Origin: Kumtagia yinganensis
GTDB taxonomy: Bacteria > Pseudomonadota > Alphaproteobacteria > Rhizobiales > Rhizobiaceae
Length of the DNA: 64,000 nt
Direction: 5' to 3'
Assembly (NCBI RefSeq): GCF_040081985.1
Contig: NZ_JBEBMH010000002.1
Location: 434,001-498,000 of the forward strand
The position numbers and the translations under genes are program-made. Below are positions 24,580-34,200 of the stretch, in pieces. The stretch's first letter is position 1. Each line of letters begins with the position of its first letter. A model generated the notes under the pieces. It did not search any database. It saw only the letters and a program-made list of their open reading frames with translations, and had not been told where the DNA came from.

Positions 24580-25335
24580 ATGAGCCTTTTTGGCAATCTG
24601 ACCAATGACGGTCTCGAGGAAAGCCAGGACCGCGTTGGCGGCTTCCGGATCTACGAGTCCGACGCCTACCCCGGCACCATCAAGATGATGTACGCCGGCC
24701 AGTCGCCCAAGAACCCGAAGGCGGCGAACATCACCGTGATCCTGGATCTGGACGCTGGCGGCACCTACAGCGAAGAGATCTACGTCACCAACAAGAATGG
24801 CGAGAACTTCTACGTCGACAAGAACGACGGCAAGAAGAAGCCGCTGCCTGGTTTCACGACAATCGACGACATCTGCCAGATGACGATCGGCAAGGGCCTG
24901 GCTGGCGCCCAGTTCGAGCAGAAGGTCGTCAACATCTACGACCGTGAGCAGGGCAAGGAGCTTCCGACGTCGGTGCAGGTGTGTGTCGAGGCGCTCGGCC
25001 AGAAGGTCACGCTCGGCATCATCAAGCAGAAGGAAGACAAGATGAAGCGTGACGGGGACAACCTTGTCCTCAACGGTACCCGTGACGTCAACTTCATCGA
25101 CAAGGTCTTCCATGTCCCGTCGAACCTGACCGTCGTCGAGGCCCGCAACAAGATCCAGCAGGCCAAATTCTACGGCGTCTGGGTCGAGGCCAACAAGGGC
25201 AAGGTCAAGGACAAGTCCACCGGCGGCGCCAGCAATGGCGGTCAGAACGGCCGTCCGGGACGTCCGAACACCCCGCCCCAGGCCAATGGTGCGGCTCCGC
25301 GGACCAACTCGCTCTTCGGCAACGCCGGCAACTAA
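24580..25335 (+). CDS. Single-stranded DNA-binding protein (N4 gp45-like)
   Basis: 251 residues. The central ~170 residues are a beta-rich OB-like domain of the N4 gp45 type. A Gly/Asn/Pro-rich flexible linker (from about 215) ends in the short tail NSLFGNAGN. N4 SSB is about 265 residues and sits at the same point in gene order. In N4 this protein also activates host-RNAP late transcription, so it may have a regulatory role here too. The first residues, MSLFGNLTN, repeat the tail motif; the next-but-one gene product ends in a near copy. Confidence 0.8.
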   Translation: MSLFGNLTNDGLEESQDRVGGFRIYESDAYPGTIKMMYAGQSPKNPKAANITVILDLDAGGTYSEEIYVTNKNGENFYVDKNDGKKKPLPGFTTIDDICQMTIGKGLAGAQFEQKVVNIYDREQGKELPTSVQVCVEALGQKVTLGIIKQKEDKMKRDGDNLVLNGTRDVNFIDKVFHVPSNLTVVEARNKIQQAKFYGVWVEANKGKVKDKSTGGASNGGQNGRPGRPNTPPQANGAAPRTNSLFGNAGN

Positions 25336-25346
25336 GGAGCCAGATC

Positions 25347-25901
25347 ATGCGTATACCCGTCCTCGGCATGGACCCTAGCCTCAGAAACTGGGGTCTGGCC
25401 GAGGCCGAGTTATGCCTGATCACTGGCGAACTCTCGACACCGTTCCTGTCCCTGGTTCAACCCAAGGATCTGGAAGGCAAGCAGGTTCGCCAGAACTCCT
25501 CCGACCTCTACCTGGCCGAACAGCTCGCCGAACCAGTGATGGCAGCCGCAAAGAAGGCCAAGGCGATCTTTGTCGAGGTGCCGGTCGGCTCCAAGTCCGC
25601 AAGGGCAATGGCGAGCTACGGCGTATGTGTCGGCGTCCTCGGAGCTGTCCGGGCTCTCGGCATTCCGCTGATCGAGGTGACAGCCTCGGAAACCAAGAAA
25701 ATATTTACTGGAGATAAAAACGCCACCAAGCGACAAATGATTAACGCTGCGGCCGAGTTTTATCCCACGGCCAATTTTCCCGTGCATGCGGGGAAAATAC
25801 CAGATAAAGCGGAGCATATGGCTGATGCCATCGCTTCGATACATTCGGGCGTGAGAACGCCCATGTTCCAGAACCTGATGCGACTGTTCAAAGAGGTCTA
25901 A
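25347..25901 (+). CDS. RuvC-like Holliday junction resolvase
   Basis: 184 residues with an RNase H-like fold. VLGMDPSLRNWGLA carries the first acidic residue (Asp9), AIFVEVPVG the second (Glu77), and EHMADAIAS the last (Asp160). A Lys/Arg-rich KNATKRQMI precedes it. This spacing is typical of RuvC and phage RuvC-like resolvases, which cut four-way junctions to debranch replicated DNA before packaging. The stretch 25690-25830 is noticeably AT-richer than the rest of the gene. It starts 11 bases after the SSB gene, so they form one operon. Confidence 0.85.
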   Translation: MRIPVLGMDPSLRNWGLAEAELCLITGELSTPFLSLVQPKDLEGKQVRQNSSDLYLAEQLAEPVMAAAKKAKAIFVEVPVGSKSARAMASYGVCVGVLGAVRALGIPLIEVTASETKKIFTGDKNATKRQMINAAAEFYPTANFPVHAGKIPDKAEHMADAIASIHSGVRTPMFQNLMRLFKEV

Positions 25902-25906
25902 CCCGC

Positions 25907-26470
25907 ATGAAAATTTCATCCGTTATCCGAGTGGAGCTGACCCAGGACGAAGTCCTGGAAGCGATCACCACCTATCTCCAGGAAAATGCCAACGTCGCCG
26001 AAGGTGCCGACGTTACGTTCGTCTCCAATGACGGCGAGACCTGGCTCATCGACGTTAAGTCCACTGTCGATGCAGCACAGCCGGCCGACAAGCCGAAGCG
26101 CACCCGTCGCACCAAGGCCGAGATCGAGGCTGCCAAGGCTGTCGAGAACCAGACACCGGCCGAGCAGCCTGCCGAAGAGCAGAGCGTCGAGGCCAATGCT
26201 GCCGGACAACTCCCAGCCGACGAGAACGAAGTTCCGTGGACCGAAGAACCCAAGGTCGAACCAGGAGTGGAAGTTCCGAACAACCCGCTGACGGCGCTGC
26301 TTCAGAACCCGCCGGCCGAGGTTGCGGAAGAGGCTCCGAAGCCTGTAGGCAACGTCTCGTCGATCTTCACGAGCACCACCCACTCGGCTCCGGTGACCCA
26401 GGCAGCTCCTCCCCCACCATCTGGTGGCGCCAAGAGCCTGTTCGCCAACCTGACCAAGCCAGCAGCCTGA
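25907..26470 (+). CDS. Hypothetical protein with disordered middle and SSB-like tail
   Basis: 187 residues. A ~55-residue N-terminal domain (VIRVELTQDEVLEAITTYLQ) is followed by a long low-complexity linker rich in Ala, Glu and Pro. That leads to a conserved-looking end, GGAKSLFANLTKPAA. The ending nearly repeats the tail of the SSB two genes upstream. The family is not recognised. The layout suggests a protein that competes for, or joins, an SSB partner. Confidence 0.62.
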   Translation: MKISSVIRVELTQDEVLEAITTYLQENANVAEGADVTFVSNDGETWLIDVKSTVDAAQPADKPKRTRRTKAEIEAAKAVENQTPAEQPAEEQSVEANAAGQLPADENEVPWTEEPKVEPGVEVPNNPLTALLQNPPAEVAEEAPKPVGNVSSIFTSTTHSAPVTQAAPPPPSGGAKSLFANLTKPAA

Positions 26471-26477
26471 TCGATCT

Positions 26478-26648
26478 ATGGCCCTGCTCAAAGCCCTGCT
26501 TTATGCGGGGCTCATCACTCTGGGGATTTTCATTGTATTTTTCGTGATAATCCCTTACATCTTTTTCTTGATAATCTTCATAGCTGTCTTCTTGATATGC
26601 TATGCTGTGATCCAGGAAGAGAGGAACACAATTAGAGGCCCGCCATAG
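26478..26648 (+). CDS. 56-residue membrane protein
   Basis: Begins MALLKALLYAGLITLGIFIV and continues with a long hydrophobic stretch through FLIIFIAVFLICYAV before a charged tail QEERNTIRGPP. This is one long or two closely spaced membrane spans. It starts 7 bases after the preceding stop. Size and topology would fit a holin-like or superinfection-exclusion peptide, but there is no specific evidence. Two GATAATC copies fall inside it. Confidence 0.6.
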   Translation: MALLKALLYAGLITLGIFIVFFVIIPYIFFLIIFIAVFLICYAVIQEERNTIRGPP

Positions 26649-26803
26649 GGCTTCAACGAGGTGGTGGGCGGATTTCTGGTAGCTGCAGCGCCATCATCAT
26701 GCGGAGCAACCAGTGGCGGTGAGTACCCAGGCCACGAGGTAAGGCCCTCGAAACTGACCATCGGTCCAACGTCCTGATGACCTTAAAAGCTGGACCTGAA
26801 TTC

Positions 26804-26884
26804 GGGAGTGTAGCTCAGAGGTAGAGCGTCGTCGTGTGCGCACACGCCGTAAGGCCGTAGGTTCAATCCCTACCACTTCCACCA
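26804..26884 (+). tRNA. tRNA-like gene with a non-canonical anticodon arm
   Basis: The acceptor arms GGGAGTG (26804-26810) and CACTTCC (26874-26880) pair over 7 bp with one G-T. The D-arm is GCTC/GAGC (26813-26827) and the T-arm GTAGG-TTCAATC-CCTAC (26857-26873). A discriminator A and an encoded CCA (26882-26884) follow. Between D- and T-arms there are 29 bases instead of the usual 23-24. They contain the palindrome CGTGTGCGCACACG (26833-26846) and a short GCC-GTAA-GGC hairpin, and no normal 5-bp stem with 7-base anticodon loop can be drawn. The anticodon is therefore undefined. It could be a long-variable-arm tRNA with a defective anticodon arm or a tRNA mimic. The region 26649-26803 before it shows only a GGTCCA/TGGACC pair. 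Confidence 0.6.
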
Positions 26885-26900
26885 AATCTCCGAGGAACCC

Positions 26901-27278
26901 ATGAACCTGTTGCAGCCGCCGGCTCCGACCTATCCCTGGCGTCGGCCAAAGCCTGACGAAGACGTGCTCTGGCGAGCCGAAGGCAAGCGCTACTCCTATG
27001 TGATCGACGCTGATAGTGACCACTTCGGAACCACCCCTCTCCAGGTTGAGATGCACTGGTATCCAGTCACCAAGCGCACTCCCTGCGGAGCCTGGATCGG
27101 TGACAAATTCGTTCGGCTGACTGCCCGGAAACGTTGGGCTTGCAACACCGAGAAGGAAGCTCTGGAGAGCTATGCCGCTCGGAAAAAGCGACAGATCAGC
27201 ATCTACGAGGCTCGGTTGGTCGAAGCCAAACGTGGCCTGACCATCGCCGAGCATGCAATCACTAAGGAAAACCCATGA
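26901..27278 (+). CDS. Hypothetical phage protein
   Basis: 125 residues starting MNLLQPPAPTYPWRRPKPDE. The first two thirds are beta-rich with many Trp/Tyr; the C-terminal third is a charged helix (KKRQISIYEARLVEAKRGL). The family is not recognised. It starts 16 bases after the tRNA-like gene and is ATGA-coupled to the next gene. Confidence 0.62.
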   Translation: MNLLQPPAPTYPWRRPKPDEDVLWRAEGKRYSYVIDADSDHFGTTPLQVEMHWYPVTKRTPCGAWIGDKFVRLTARKRWACNTEKEALESYAARKKRQISIYEARLVEAKRGLTIAEHAITKENP

Positions 27279-27481
27279 AACTCGACCTCACCCAGGAAGA
27301 AGCCGAGGAGCTTCTCTCCGGCCTACGCTTTCGCTTTTACCAGGACCGTACCGATCTCGAGATCATTCGAAATCTTGCTAAGAAGATCGAGGACGCCGGA
27401 ATTCAACAACATGGCTGGTCTCCCGGCGTCTGGGAACGTGCCAAACATCCGCCAGTAAGAGTGTCGATCCGTCCACTCTGA
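27275..27481 (+). CDS. Small hypothetical phage protein
   Basis: 68 residues, helical and charged in the first 45 (LDLTQEEAEELLSGLRFRFY). The family is not recognised. It is ATGA-coupled to the gene before it and followed by a strong hairpin. Confidence 0.58.
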   Translation: MKLDLTQEEAEELLSGLRFRFYQDRTDLEIIRNLAKKIEDAGIQQHGWSPGVWERAKHPPVRVSIRPL

Positions 27482-27534
27482 CGGCGCTTTAACCTCCATT
27501 TCCTGGCTCAAACCGCCCCACCTGTCGACCAACA

Positions 27535-27578
27535 AAAACGAACGATAAGGTTCCATTATCGTTCGTTTTAAGGAACCT
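27535..27578 (+). promoter_or_regulatory. 14-bp perfect hairpin whose loop can pair with the next ribosome-binding site
   Basis: AAAACGAACGATAA (27535-27548) pairs with 27556-27569 around the loop GGTTCCA. The T-rich 3' arm makes it terminator-like. The segment AGGTTCC (27548-27554) is also the exact complement of GGAACCT (27572-27578), which contains the Shine-Dalgarno of the 27581 gene. A pseudoknot or alternative fold could hide the start. Confidence 0.6.
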
Positions 27579-27580
27579 CT

Positions 27581-27967
27581 ATGACCACGATCAAAGAAGC
27601 CATCGCTTTCTGGCAACGCAAAGCCAAACGCTGGATCGTCACCACGTTCTCGCAACCTAATTTCGACTCACGACCTGAGCGTCATCGCCGTTTCCTCGAA
27701 GAAGCAGGCGAGCTCTGTCAGGCTGGCGGTATGTCCGAGGAGGAGGCCATTGCCTCGATCCGGTTCGTCTACAGCCGACCAGCTGGCCATGTGCCCCAGG
27801 AGATCGGTGGGACGATGCACACCTTCTTGGCTCTCGTCGAGAACCATGGTCTGAACGCCTGGGAGTGTTTCCTCGAGGAAATAGGCCGAGTCCACCAGCC
27901 CGAGGTCGTCGAAAAGTGTCGAGCCAAGTGGCTCGAGAAGCAGAAGATCGGGCAGTCGATCAGCTAG
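27581..27967 (+). CDS. MazG-like nucleotide pyrophosphohydrolase
   Basis: 128 residues. ERHRRFLEEAGELCQAGGMS is followed by EEAIASIRFVYSRPAGHVPQ, then QEIGGTMHTFLALVENHGLN and a tail HQPEVVEKCRAKWLEKQ. This is the recognisable string of the MazG-like superfamily proteins common in rhizobia, where EE-x2-E and later acidic residues bind Mg2+. The family hydrolyses NTPs or dNTPs to monophosphates. Its start lies just after a hairpin that can mask its ribosome-binding site. It is the last plus-strand gene, and its TAG overlaps the stop of the convergent lipoprotein gene within a shared CTAG. Confidence 0.75.
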   Translation: MTTIKEAIAFWQRKAKRWIVTTFSQPNFDSRPERHRRFLEEAGELCQAGGMSEEEAIASIRFVYSRPAGHVPQEIGGTMHTFLALVENHGLNAWECFLEEIGRVHQPEVVEKCRAKWLEKQKIGQSIS

Positions 27968-28278
27968 AACGTATTGCAGGTGACGCCACCACCCAGGGGA
28001 TTGCACTGGGTGGTGGTATAGCGCCGACGCTGCTGGGCTGCGATCAGCTGGTCGGACTGATACATCATCAGCTGCTGGTCGGTCAGAGCATCCCGGTAGC
28101 CTTTGGCCTGGCGCTGTTCGTCATAGCAAAGGATGCGAGTTGGCGTCACATTGGCGCTGTACCTGCAATCCGTGTCTCCGACCATATAATACCGGCCGTT
28201 CATGAAGTTCGGATATGCCTGTGGTGTGCTGGTGCATCCCGCCAGAGCCAGACCGAAAGCCAGCCATATCTTCTTCAT
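27964..28278 (-). CDS. Small lipoprotein
   Basis: 104 residues. A short lipoprotein signal (MKKIWLAFGLALAGC) with lipobox LAGC predicts lipidation at Cys15. The mature part is small and polar, with several Cys and Gln/Arg-rich helices (YQSDQLIAAQQRRRYTTTQ). It is the last gene of the long late transcript and is coupled to the virion RNA polymerase gene by ATGA. It may be an outer-membrane-anchored factor for exclusion or lysis; not established. Confidence 0.7.
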   Translation of the reverse strand: MKKIWLAFGLALAGCTSTPQAYPNFMNGRYYMVGDTDCRYSANVTPTRILCYDEQRQAKGYRDALTDQQLMMYQSDQLIAAQQRRRYTTTQCNPLGGGVTCNTF

Positions 28279-31200
28279 TGGAATGCGTTTACCCAGGGGT
28301 TCAGACTGAAGCTGTTGAAACCCATAGATGGACCCATCGAATAGTCAAGACGACCATCCCACATGGAAGCCAGGAAGTTGTCCGTGATCGGCGAACCAGT
28401 GGGAACGGCAGCCATCAGCAACGAACGGAGCGGATTGTGCCGCATCATATAAGCAGCCTCCTTGATCGAACGCAGCTTGTAGCTCCAGAACCAGAGCAGT
28501 CCGACGGACTCGAGGTAATGGCGGCTGCGACCGGCGGAAATATTGTAGTTTACGAACGCCTCGTTGACAGACGATATCGCTGTCTTTTTACGTCCGACTT
28601 TGACCTCGTGATCGTAGAGGACCGCTTTCGCAACGAAGTCCCCGTATTGCGTGGCTCGAGCCAGACCCTGGAATAGAGCCGTGTCACGGGTGACCATCGC
28701 ATAACGGGCCGGCGTCTGGACGCCCTTGGGCAGCTTGGCGATCAGCTTCTCGACATAGTTCCCCCACTTGCCGTCAGCGATTGCCAGATCCTCGACGGTG
28801 ACCTGTCCGGTGGAGATCGCAGAGAACTCGCCGGCATCGATCAGCGGCCAGATGCTCATGCGACGATAGCCGTCCTTGATCGATTGGATCTCGGCAGCCA
28901 GCTTGTGCTGCAGCTGGGTATCGCCGGCGCCATCCGCCGCCTGGAAGCGAGCCTCGAGCTCGATCTCTTTGGCCCGGTTCTTAATGTAGGTGTTGATCTC
29001 GGCAGTCTTGCCGGCGAAACCCCTAACCACATCCCGAAGCGGAACACCACGGTTCAGCAGCTGCACCATGTTGGAGATGATATTCGCCGCCGGCACGATG
29101 ACCGACTTGACCACGATCATGGTCTTCGCCGCGGTGACGATCTCCTGAACGTGCTGCTCTCCGCTGACCAGGATCCTATAAGCATCGTTGCCGGTGACAC
29201 CCATCTTGCGGAAGAGCGGACCATCGAAGATGCCCATGGCGATCTTCTCGAAGCGCTCAGCCACACCAGGCTTCCAGCGAGTGTTGCCGGTAAACAGATC
29301 CCCGACCGATGCCTGACGTTCGCCGATGGCGATCTTCAGCATGTCCCGGCGAACCATGAAGACCTTGCGGCCGAACAAGGCTTCGATCTGGTTCCTCGTA
29401 TACCAGGGAACCAGCTTGGCTGCTTCGACCAGCACAGGGTCCGGATCGTTGCCCAGATCGAACAGGTTCACGAACTCGCTCGAACGATTGCCTTTATCCC
29501 GTTCCCAGATCTCATGCAGCCGGTCGATCAGGTCCCGGTTGTATTCCTGGGCGAAATGCTCTTCCGCCTGACGGCCACCCCAGGCACCCATCATGCGAGC
29601 CAGATCGGTATTGCGCTTCAACGTGCTGGTGATCCTGGAGTCGCTCATGCGCTCATAAGCCACCACGTTCCCATCCTCATCATGGACAGCCCGGAGGTTC
29701 TCTCGGGTCTGCCCCTGGTTCCTAAGCTGGCTCTGGATCACCGAAATGGCGATCGGATCCTGGATGATGCCGGCATTGACCTCACCGACGGTGAAGCCGG
29801 TCTGCGGATCGACACCCGAAGCCGTCAGGTGAACCGTCTGCAGGACACCCTGCATGAAAGGCGCCCTACCCGAGACCGGTGAATAATAATAGGACCGGTT
29901 GCCGGCCCAACGATCGGCCGAGGATCCGGAATAGGCTCCGATGCGAGTGAAGCCCCGGCTGACCAGCTGGGCATGATCCCGATCATGGGCAATGAGCATT
30001 TCGCCGCCGTTCTCACGCTCGGACGGGATGTAGCCCTTGTAGTAGTTGTTCTGGGCCATGACCGACCGGGTCTTGACCAGCTCGTCTTCCCGCTGCTTGC
30101 GCAGCGAGGTGAGCACGAACTTGACGCCGGTATCCTCATCCTGGATCAGGCTGGCCATCGTATCCTTGACCGCCTGGTCGAGGTTCTGGACAGCGTAAAG
30201 CGTAACCATCCGGTCGATCTGCTCGATCAGTTCCGGAGACTGGGTATTCGGATCGGCCATGCCCCGCTCACTGTAGAGGTGAGCAATAGCCTTGGCGTTA
30301 GGAAGCAGGTTTGCACCATGCTCGCCGGTGTTCATGAAGTTGGCCAGTTGCCTGGACTTCTCGATGATCCTCGCTGCCCTGTTTCCGGCTGCCGTGCGGA
30401 TACCTGCCTCGAGCCTCTGGATCTGCGAAACCACACCCTGCTCGTTGGTCAGGACATCCATCGTGCCATCGACACCTAAGGACTGAACCAGTGAGGGAAG
30501 ATCCGTCTTGGCGATCGACCGGAACATGCTGGTCCATTCCTGTGGAGTGACCGGCCGGCTGAACTGCTTGGCCAGGATCTCCGGGATCTCTTCCCTGAAA
30601 CGCTGACGGGTCTGCTGGATCCAGGAGCGAACCTTGGACACCATGTCGAAGATCGGAGCATTTTCCCTGGTGCGGCCGGCGATGTCGTTCAGCAGCTCCC
30701 GAGTGGTGTTGAGGTTCTCACGCCTGTTCATCCAGCTGACGGCGCCCATGATCGCTTCATTCGAAGCCTGCTCGTTGACGACGGTGGCTGCGACATTGGC
30801 AATACGGGCTGCGGCCCGGACGATCCTGCTTTGGCTGTTGGCCATCAGGTCGTTGGTCCGGGTGATCACGGCATCGCTACCATTCTGCAGCACATCGGCG
30901 ATATAGGTGTCGGCCTTGTTGAGCAGGCCCTCGGACTGCAGCTCGAGATAGCTGCGCTGATCGCCAACGTTGCGGATCATGTTCTGGGTCAGGCTGTCGA
31001 TAGCCTGCTGGACATTGAGATCCGTCGAACGCTCACCAGAAAGCCTGACCGACAGGCTATCCAGGATCCTGTTGGCGTTGGTCTCGAGGAACCCATCCAG
31101 TCCCGGTACATCGCTGCGGTCGGACTTCGGCTTGTCGAGACGAGCCAGGATGTCACGGAAGTCATTATCTACCAGAGCCAGAGCCAGAAACGAAGACAAC

Positions 31201-34200
31201 AGCGAGGTCCGACCCTGTGCATCTTCCTTGACGCCAAGGACACCGGTCAACAGCTTCATGCGCTGTTCGGCATCGTATTCGTCCTGAGCCTGGTTCCCGG
31301 TCGGAATGACCAGACCTTCGCGGCGCAGCTCGGCGATGGTGTGGGTATACATCTCCTCGAGGCGCAGCAGCGCATTCGGGTTAAGCCTGGTCTCCAGGGC
31401 CAGAGCCTTCTGGATCATCTGGAAGGTGGACTTGGCCTGCATCGAACGCATCGCCGGGAAATGGAAGGCGAACTCGTCAGCCAGATCGATCGCATCCGTG
31501 GTGGCGGCATCCGCCTGGCTCTGGGCCAGAACCCGGTCATCACTCTCCCGGATAAAGTCCACGATCTTGCGGCCGAACTGTTCACGCAGATCAGCCAGAC
31601 GGCTATCGTTCCCGAAGAAGGCCGACTGATTGCGGGATACCGCGGCGAAATCTCCCTTGAGGAGCTCCACCGGCGTCGGCATCACCATCAGGACACGGGT
31701 GTTGAAGCGGATGTTCGACAGCATGTCGTCGGACACTGCTGGACCCTTGGCCTTGCCATTCTCACCCTTGCCCCAGAACATTTCCTTCAGGGCCTGAAGA
31801 GCCTTGCCGATAATGCGGGCAATCGGATTGGTCACCTTGGTCTGGCGAGCCACGTCAGCCAGGTTCTGGTTGTTCATGACCCAGGCCATGAACTCCGACA
31901 CGGCCGCATCACGATGGCCCTTGTTGAGGAAGTCATGGACAGCGCTCTCGGCCAGAAGCCTGGCCGACTTGGCAGCGTCATTAAGCAGGGAGAAATCCTG
32001 CTCGAGCCACTGGTTCATCAGGGCATCGAGACGCTTGACGGCGTCGTTCTCTTCCTTGGTCAGAGCGTCCGGCTTGTTGTAGGCCAGCCATAGTTTCTCG
32101 ACGGTGGCCGCATGGGTCAGCTCGTGGAAGATCGTTTCGGCTGACAGGTTGTTGATGAACATCAGCTTGGAGATCGGATCGATCTTGCCGCTATAACCAT
32201 TGTCGTCCCTGACGAAGCGGTCCCCGTTATAAGTCTGCTCCCAGGCATCGAGCTGGTGCTGCTCACCGAACAGCATCTGGTAGCCGCTGGCTTCCATGGT
32301 GCGGGCAGCTTCCCGGAGCATATATTTCTGATCGGCCGGCAGCTTGTCCGTCAGTCGGCGAACCAGGGAGGAAATCCCCTTCGCATGGAGCTGCTTCACG
32401 CCATAGTGCTGCGGCCGGGTCTTCTCGAGCGAGGTGCGAAGCACTTCCTCGTTGACACCCTCGATCGGCGTCTTTGCTGCATCCTCAGCCCGACGCTTCG
32501 TCGATGCCTCGGTCTTGAGCTCTTGGTAGCGGCGGTTCATCACACCGGCCAGCTTGCCTAGCGTGTCGACGTTCGTCAGATCGAGCTTGCCTTCCACCGT
32601 GTGGGACATCTCGCCACCGGACATCTGGTCGACCGACATTCCCGTCTCGGCATAGACCTGCCGTCGGATATCGACGTCGTCAGCCGCTTTTTCGAGAGAG
32701 CGAGCCGTCTGCTGCAGGAAAGCCTTAGCTTGTTTTGGTGTCAAAAACTCAACAGGGAATACTTCTTTACGTTCTAAGTAGGCTTGCGTGACAGCCTCAA
32801 GAAAAGCGTATTGTTGAGGGGTTGCAGGAAATTCATCAAGCTCATTCTCCTCAACTCCTTTTGAAAGTGCTTCAATACGACTTGCAAACCATTGCTCGAT
32901 GATTTCATTGGTTCCTTTAGGAAACAATGCTTCCACGGGGCTGGTCAGCATGAAGCGATTATAGCTGTCCGACACGGCACGGAGCGGGTTCGGTGCCGAG
33001 GTCCAGGTCTTGTAGACCGCCTCGTTAGCAACCTGCGAACCTTTCTCGATCAGGTCGATCGGCAGGTGCAGGCCGTCGAACGTTCCCAGCGAACGCTCGG
33101 CGATTTCCTTGACCGCCATGATGTAGAGCATCATCTGCCCGTCACCCGAACCGATGTTCATCGTCGGCCTGGCTCGGACACCGGCTTCCGTCGGACCATA
33201 AATGAAGGCCGGCGTCTCCAAGTCACCGGTCAGCGAGCGGGAGAACGATCCAGGCATCGGAACCTTGACGATACGGCCTTCACCGACATCCACTGAGATA
33301 TGTTCGAACAGATCTCCGGTCTCATTGCCAGAGAGCATGTAACGCTGCGAACCAGTATCAATCACCGGAGCATAGATGCCCATCTCCTTGAGGATGTGAT
33401 CCTCTTCCTCCTGGCTCAGAAGATCACCATTATGATAGTCGAACTTCTCCGGGTTCGCCATTTTCTCTGCCACACGAGCAGCATACTTGTTGGCGTAGAT
33501 CCCCTTCATGATCACCGACTGGAACTGCGTAGCGTTCTGCATGGCAGTCGTGGCGAAGGTGGTGTGCTCGTCAACCAGATCCTTGATGGCCTTCTGCATC
33601 GGATGCGTCAGGAACATCTTGATGTTTTCCTTGAGCGCAAACAGCTCATTTCGGGAAAGCGTGTATTCCAGATCGAAGTTGCGAGCCTCATTGGCGCCAG
33701 CACTGGCCAGACCCCAGACACCCATCTCCTTGAAGGGATAGGCGCCCGTCAAGGCATCGAGATCGCTGACGAAATTGACGCTCGAACCAGGCGGGTAAAG
33801 CACATCATTGCCCGTTCCCCGGCCTTGTGCATGGTCGGTGATCTTCTCGTAGAGCGCCGAGATAATATCGTCGGCAAAGGTGTTGGTCAGCGTGTCCGTG
33901 CCGGCCGCATAGTTGGCCTTGGTCAGCGGGCTCTTGGCCAGACCACGCTTGATCGTCAGTTCCTTCTTGTCCGGGTCGTACTCGAAGTCGGCATTGAGCG
34001 AAGCCATCAGCCGGCGGAAAGCCTGATACTGGGCGCTGACCTCGGGGTACTTGTAGTGGAACATCCACCCGACCTTGGTCATCTTCTCGGCTGTCGCCTT
34101 GGAGATCTCGCCGTAGATGTCGATCTTGTTGTCGTCGCTCTCCTCATAGTGCTGGTTCAGCGTCTTGCCGGGACGGCCGAAGAACGCACCACCCTTGGCA

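Noticed and set aside
4900..27967. Phage integrase or RNAP I/II genes
   Set aside because: No tyrosine or serine recombinase motif and no second single-subunit RNAP motif set was found among the visible genes; absence in the window only.
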